From positions 1-5,357 of the forward strand of contig JACQUN010000172.1 of NCBI GenBank assembly GCA_016210285.1: 5,357 bases of DNA. The letters run 5' to 3'. Positions 5,261 to 5,357 of this stretch are shown here, in pieces (position 1 is the first letter of the stretch; the number at the start of each line of letters is the position of its first letter). Source of the DNA: Chloroflexota bacterium. GTDB taxonomy: Bacteria; Chloroflexota; Dehalococcoidia; UBA1127; JACQUN01. Position numbers and translations under genes: made by a program. The notes beneath the pieces are model-generated. The model saw only the letters and a list, made by a program, of their open reading frames with translations. It was not told the DNA's origin and did not search any database.

Positions 5261-5357
5261 TCATTGCGAGGAGGCGCAGACGCCGAAGCAGTCTGGAGGA
5301 GGGGTGGCTCCCCACCACCAGACGCCGTGGTGAGCCTGTCGAACCATTGCCACGCCC
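5261..5357. repeat. Dispersed intergenic repeat with nested hairpin
   Basis: No gene is visible here. The sequence starts with TCATTGCGAGGAG and a GAAGCAGTCTGG segment, resembling the TCATTGCGAG...GAAGCAATCT intergenic repeat that I recall from several bacterial genomes, and continues with GGTGAGCCTGTCGAACCAT, another common repeat core. AGACGCCG occurs twice (5278-5285 and 5320-5327). A nested hairpin pairs GTCTGG (5291-5296) with CCAGAC (5318-5323), and inside it GGTGG (5303-5307) with CCACC (5312-5316). The right edge may lie beyond the window. Confidence 0.55.

Overview
The window looks like a bacterial chromosome fragment of high G+C, with housekeeping genes on the left and accessory-looking genes on the right. 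The order lysA, holB (DNA polymerase III delta'), PSP1/RicT-type gene, plus the MerR-like regulator and the dispersed intergenic repeat at the right end, reminds me of Chloroflexota (Dehalococcoidia-like). That placement is an inference from gene order and protein style and has not been tested.

Left part, plus strand (1-1980): the 3' part of lysA, then holB 20 nt later, then 17 nt later a gene that begins as a normal PSP1-domain (RicT/YaaT-like) protein but stops after 82 codons, before most of the domain. The close spacing and good ribosome binding sites suggest one operon whose last gene has been broken.

Junction (about 1950-2130): no complete gene. It contains tiny overlapping reading frames. 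One has a near-perfect Shine-Dalgarno sequence but only 15 codons, which looks like the start of a second cut gene. This is where the G+C content drops.

Central island, minus strand (2127-3320, with 245 nt upstream): visibly lower G+C than either flank. It is a two-gene operon: a YwgA/SocA-like (DUF4065-type) small protein, then 12-nt later a proteasome beta-type Ntn hydrolase that would have its catalytic threonine directly after the initiator Met. An 18-bp perfect dyad overlaps a -35-like sequence upstream. The pairing of a self-contained proteasome-like protease with a protein resembling a proteolytic adaptor/antitoxin family is the most interesting part of the window.

Right part, minus strand (3566-5158), high G+C again: a 163-aa coiled-coil protein, a 66-aa helical protein, and a regulator fusing a MerR-type DNA-binding domain to two Lrp/AsnC-type (RAM) ligand-binding domains. 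The regulator has a sigma70-type promoter with an 18-bp spacer holding repeated G-rich half sites. The coiled-coil and small genes resemble phage scaffold-region proteins, but this is not proven.

Right end (5261-5357): a dispersed, hairpin-forming intergenic repeat. I saw no tRNA, rRNA, CRISPR array, transposase or integrase.
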